Below, one piece after another: positions 62,259-64,000 of a stretch of 64,000 bases of DNA; within the stretch, counting starts at the first letter, position 1; each line of letters starts with the position of its first letter. The DNA comes from Rufibacter tibetensis (GTDB taxonomy: Bacteria > Bacteroidota > Bacteroidia > Cytophagales > Hymenobacteraceae): NCBI RefSeq assembly GCF_001310085.1, contig NZ_CP012643.1, positions 4,346,001 through 4,410,000 of the forward strand, given 5' to 3'. Both the position numbers and the translations under genes were made by a program. The notes beneath the pieces were generated by a model. That model saw only the letters and a program-made list of their open reading frames with translations. It was not told where the DNA came from and searched no databases.

Positions 62259-63155
62259 ATGAAGTATAACCAACTTGGTACCTCCACCTTAACGGTAAGT
62301 GAAATAAGCTTCGGGTGCATGTCTTTACCCAATGACGAGTCTGAAAGCATTTCTCTTCTGCATCAGGCTTTAGGCGGCGGCATCACCTTATTTGATACCG
62401 CAGATTTGTATGAGAAGGGAAAGAACGAGGAGACTGTGGGCAAAGCCTTCAAAGGAAAACGGGACCAGGTGGTGCTGGCTACCAAGGTAGGAAATCAGTG
62501 GCGGCCCGATGGCAGCGGCTGGGACTGGAACCCCACCAAAGCTTATATTCTGGAGTCGGTGGAGAAAAGCCTGAGAAGCCTTCAAACCGACTATATAGAT
62601 CTCTACCAACTGCACGGTGGCACCATTGAAGACCCCATAGACGAAACCATTGAGGCGTTTGAGCTGCTGAAAGAGCAGGGCAAGATACGGGAGTATGGCA
62701 TGTCCTCCATCAGGCCCAACGTGATCAGGCAGTACGTGAAGAAGTCTAACCTGGTAAGTGTCATGATGCAGTACAGTCTTCTGGACCGCCGCCCCGAGGA
62801 ACAAATGCTGGATTTGCTGCACGACCATAAAATAGGCGTTCTGGCCCGGGGAAGCTTGGCGCAGGGCCTTTTATTGGGCAAAACCCCGAAGACGTACCTA
62901 AACCACACCCTAGAAGAAGTAACCCAAACTGCCGAAGCGTTGAAAGCCATTGCCGGTGCAGAGAACGTTCTAAACACGTCGGTGAAATATGTTCTGCACC
63001 ATCCGGCCGTGACTACCGCAGTGCTGGGCATCAGGACGGCCTCTCACCTGGAACAGGCTTTTGCCGTGGTCAAAGCACCTTCGCTATCAGAAGAAACCTT
63101 GCTTTATTTGCATAAACAAATTCCAGCAGAAGTGTATGAGCACCACCGAAATTAA
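62259..63155 (+). CDS. Aldo/keto reductase
   Basis: A 298-residue TIM-barrel oxidoreductase. Catalytic residues are Asp and Tyr in LFDTADLYEKGKNEETVG, Lys in VLATKVGNQW, and His in LYQLHGG. The C-terminal VTTAVLGIRTASHLEQAFAV fits the NADPH site. It belongs to a different subgroup from the gene at 56720. It is followed within about 210 bp by a third aldo/keto reductase on the same strand. Confidence 0.93.
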   Translation: MKYNQLGTSTLTVSEISFGCMSLPNDESESISLLHQALGGGITLFDTADLYEKGKNEETVGKAFKGKRDQVVLATKVGNQWRPDGSGWDWNPTKAYILESVEKSLRSLQTDYIDLYQLHGGTIEDPIDETIEAFELLKEQGKIREYGMSSIRPNVIRQYVKKSNLVSVMMQYSLLDRRPEEQMLDLLHDHKIGVLARGSLAQGLLLGKTPKTYLNHTLEEVTQTAEALKAIAGAENVLNTSVKYVLHHPAVTTAVLGIRTASHLEQAFAVVKAPSLSEETLLYLHKQIPAEVYEHHRN

Positions 63156-63291
63156 ACTTTCTGCAACAATGAAAGAGCAGAATGGAAGGAAAATAGATCT
63201 ACGGACTAGACCTTTGCAGGGTATTTTGTTTTAACCTTGTTTTGAGGAAAATGGCTAGAAACAAAATTAACCCTCTAGTAAGATCGAAAAA

Positions 63292-63333
63292 TTACCTCAA
63301 AAGCTTTTATCCTTTTAGAAGCTTCTGAGGTAA
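63292..63333. promoter_or_regulatory. Inverted repeat in the leader of the last aldo/keto reductase
   Basis: TTACCTCA and AAGCTT pair with AAGCTT and TGAGGTAA around a loop of 12 bases, ending 29 bp before the ATG. There is no T-run after it, so it may be a leader hairpin or operator instead of a terminator. Confidence 0.4.
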
Positions 63334-63362
63334 ACATCCATCACGTAACATATCACACAACT

Positions 63363-64000
63363 ATGAACTATAGAGTATTAGGAAAAACTGGATTTAACGT
63401 CTCTGAGATCTCTTTGGGCACCTGGCAGGTAGGTGGCCGCTGGGGCGAACCCTTCAATGAGCAAACAGCTGAAACCATCATCAATTCGGCCATTGACGCG
63501 GGCGTGAATTTCATTGATACTGCCGACGTCTACAGCGATGGGCTTAGTGAAGCAGCCGTTGCCCGCGTGGTGAAAAGCCGCTCAGAAGAAGTGTTCCTGG
63601 CCACCAAGTGCGGACGCCAGATACAGCCGCATGTGTCGCAAGGGTACACTCCGGAAAGCCTCACCAAATATGTGGAGCAAAGCCTCCAAAACATGAAGCT
63701 TGAAACCCTTGACCTGATTCAGCTGCACTGTCCGCCCACCGAAGTATATACCCGTCCCGAGATTTTTGAGACCTTTGACCGCCTGAAAGAACAAGGTAAA
63801 ATCCGCAATTTAGGTGTGAGCGTTGAATTAGTAGACGAGGCCCTGATGGCCATGAAGTACCCCAACGTGACCACGGTGCAAGTAATCTTCAACATGTTCC
63901 GCCTGAAGCCCAGCGAGCAGCTTTTCTCTGCCGCCAAAGAAAACAACATAGGCTTGATTGTGCGGGTACCTTTAGCCAGCGGATTACTGACCGGCAAAAT
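63363..64000 (+). CDS. Aldo/keto reductase, partial (cut by window end)
   Basis: The first 212 codons of an aldo/keto reductase: MNYRVLGKTGFNVSEISLGT, then FIDTADVYSDGLSEAAVARV (Asp and Tyr), FLATKCGRQ (Lys) and LIQLHCPP (His). The barrel is intact as far as the window reaches. It resembles the group with a C-terminal extension, but that part is outside the window. It lies in tandem after another aldo/keto reductase of different sequence, so recent duplication is unlikely. Confidence 0.93.
   Translation, partial: MNYRVLGKTGFNVSEISLGTWQVGGRWGEPFNEQTAETIINSAIDAGVNFIDTADVYSDGLSEAAVARVVKSRSEEVFLATKCGRQIQPHVSQGYTPESLTKYVEQSLQNMKLETLDLIQLHCPPTEVYTRPEIFETFDRLKEQGKIRNLGVSVELVDEALMAMKYPNVTTVQVIFNMFRLKPSEQLFSAAKENNIGLIVRVPLASGLLTGK

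Noticed and set aside
1-64000. tRNA, rRNA, CRISPR arrays or prophage and transposase genes.
   Set aside because: No TPsiC-like arms with acceptor pairing, no regularly spaced direct repeats and no recombinase or transposase motifs were seen in reading the window.

Overview
The window looks like chromosomal DNA of a Bacteroidota species, most likely order Cytophagales, family Hymenobacteraceae (Rufibacter/Pontibacter/Hymenobacter-like). The clues are TonB-dependent receptors with N-terminal CarboxypepD_reg-like domains, a protein with a type IX secretion C-terminal tail, the long Bacteroidota/plant-type IspG, a type III glutamine synthetase (GlnN), a DUF6728 protein, promoters of the TTG...TAnnTTTG kind, several genes readable only from TTG, and long-stem terminators. 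The family assignment is inference. I found no rRNA, tRNA, CRISPR array, transposase or prophage gene, so this is mainly core chromosome with a few accessory pieces.

Layout. 1-8.1 kb: the 5' part of an exported protein on the minus strand, a MacB-like ABC permease, a CLC antiporter of probable fluoride (CLC-F) type, an OmpH-like lipoprotein, a TonB-dependent receptor and a small membrane protein that each carry the same 21-bp palindromic operator upstream, and a bile acid:sodium symporter-like carrier. 8.2-20.5 kb: a membrane protein/XRE regulator pair, MtaB, an LTA-synthase-family enzyme, GlnN, two paralogous HTH-containing proteins flanking a small acidic protein, IspG, an AT-rich acyltransferase, DUF6728 and a YjbR/MmcQ protein. 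20.5-31 kb: LeuS, a CrtA-like monooxygenase, a PNPOx-fold protein, AcpH, a SlyD-like FKBP, an IGHMBP2-type helicase, and a zinc-ribbon/coiled-coil gene pair.

31-41 kb: a glycogen-to-trehalose cluster made of GlgX, TreZ and a 1410-residue fusion of TreY with MalQ, in which every catalytic acid I could check is present. Between TreZ and the fusion lies about 350 bp of inverted repeats that look REP/BIME-like. 41-49 kb: a CaCA antiporter and a minus-strand set DUF4331 (type IX tail) - TPR - TonB receptor. 49-64 kb: ThpR, an RluE-like pseudouridine synthase, a PAS-LuxR regulator, an MBL-fold hydrolase, DUF4126, a GH3-C/beta-lactamase fusion with MsrA, a photolyase, Mut7-C RNase, a second 2H phosphoesterase, a seven-helix protein resembling the transmembrane terpene cyclases (Pyr4/PaxB family), and three aldo/keto reductases, the last cut by the window end.

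The strongest candidates for something little described are the putative bacterial transmembrane terpene cyclase (61.3 kb), the TreY-MalQ fusion (36.2 kb), the HTH paralogue pair (14.8-16.4 kb), the duplicated operator (6.4-6.7 kb) and the REP-like inverted repeats (35.5-35.9 kb). All assignments come from reading the sequence and remembered family features; no database search was run.
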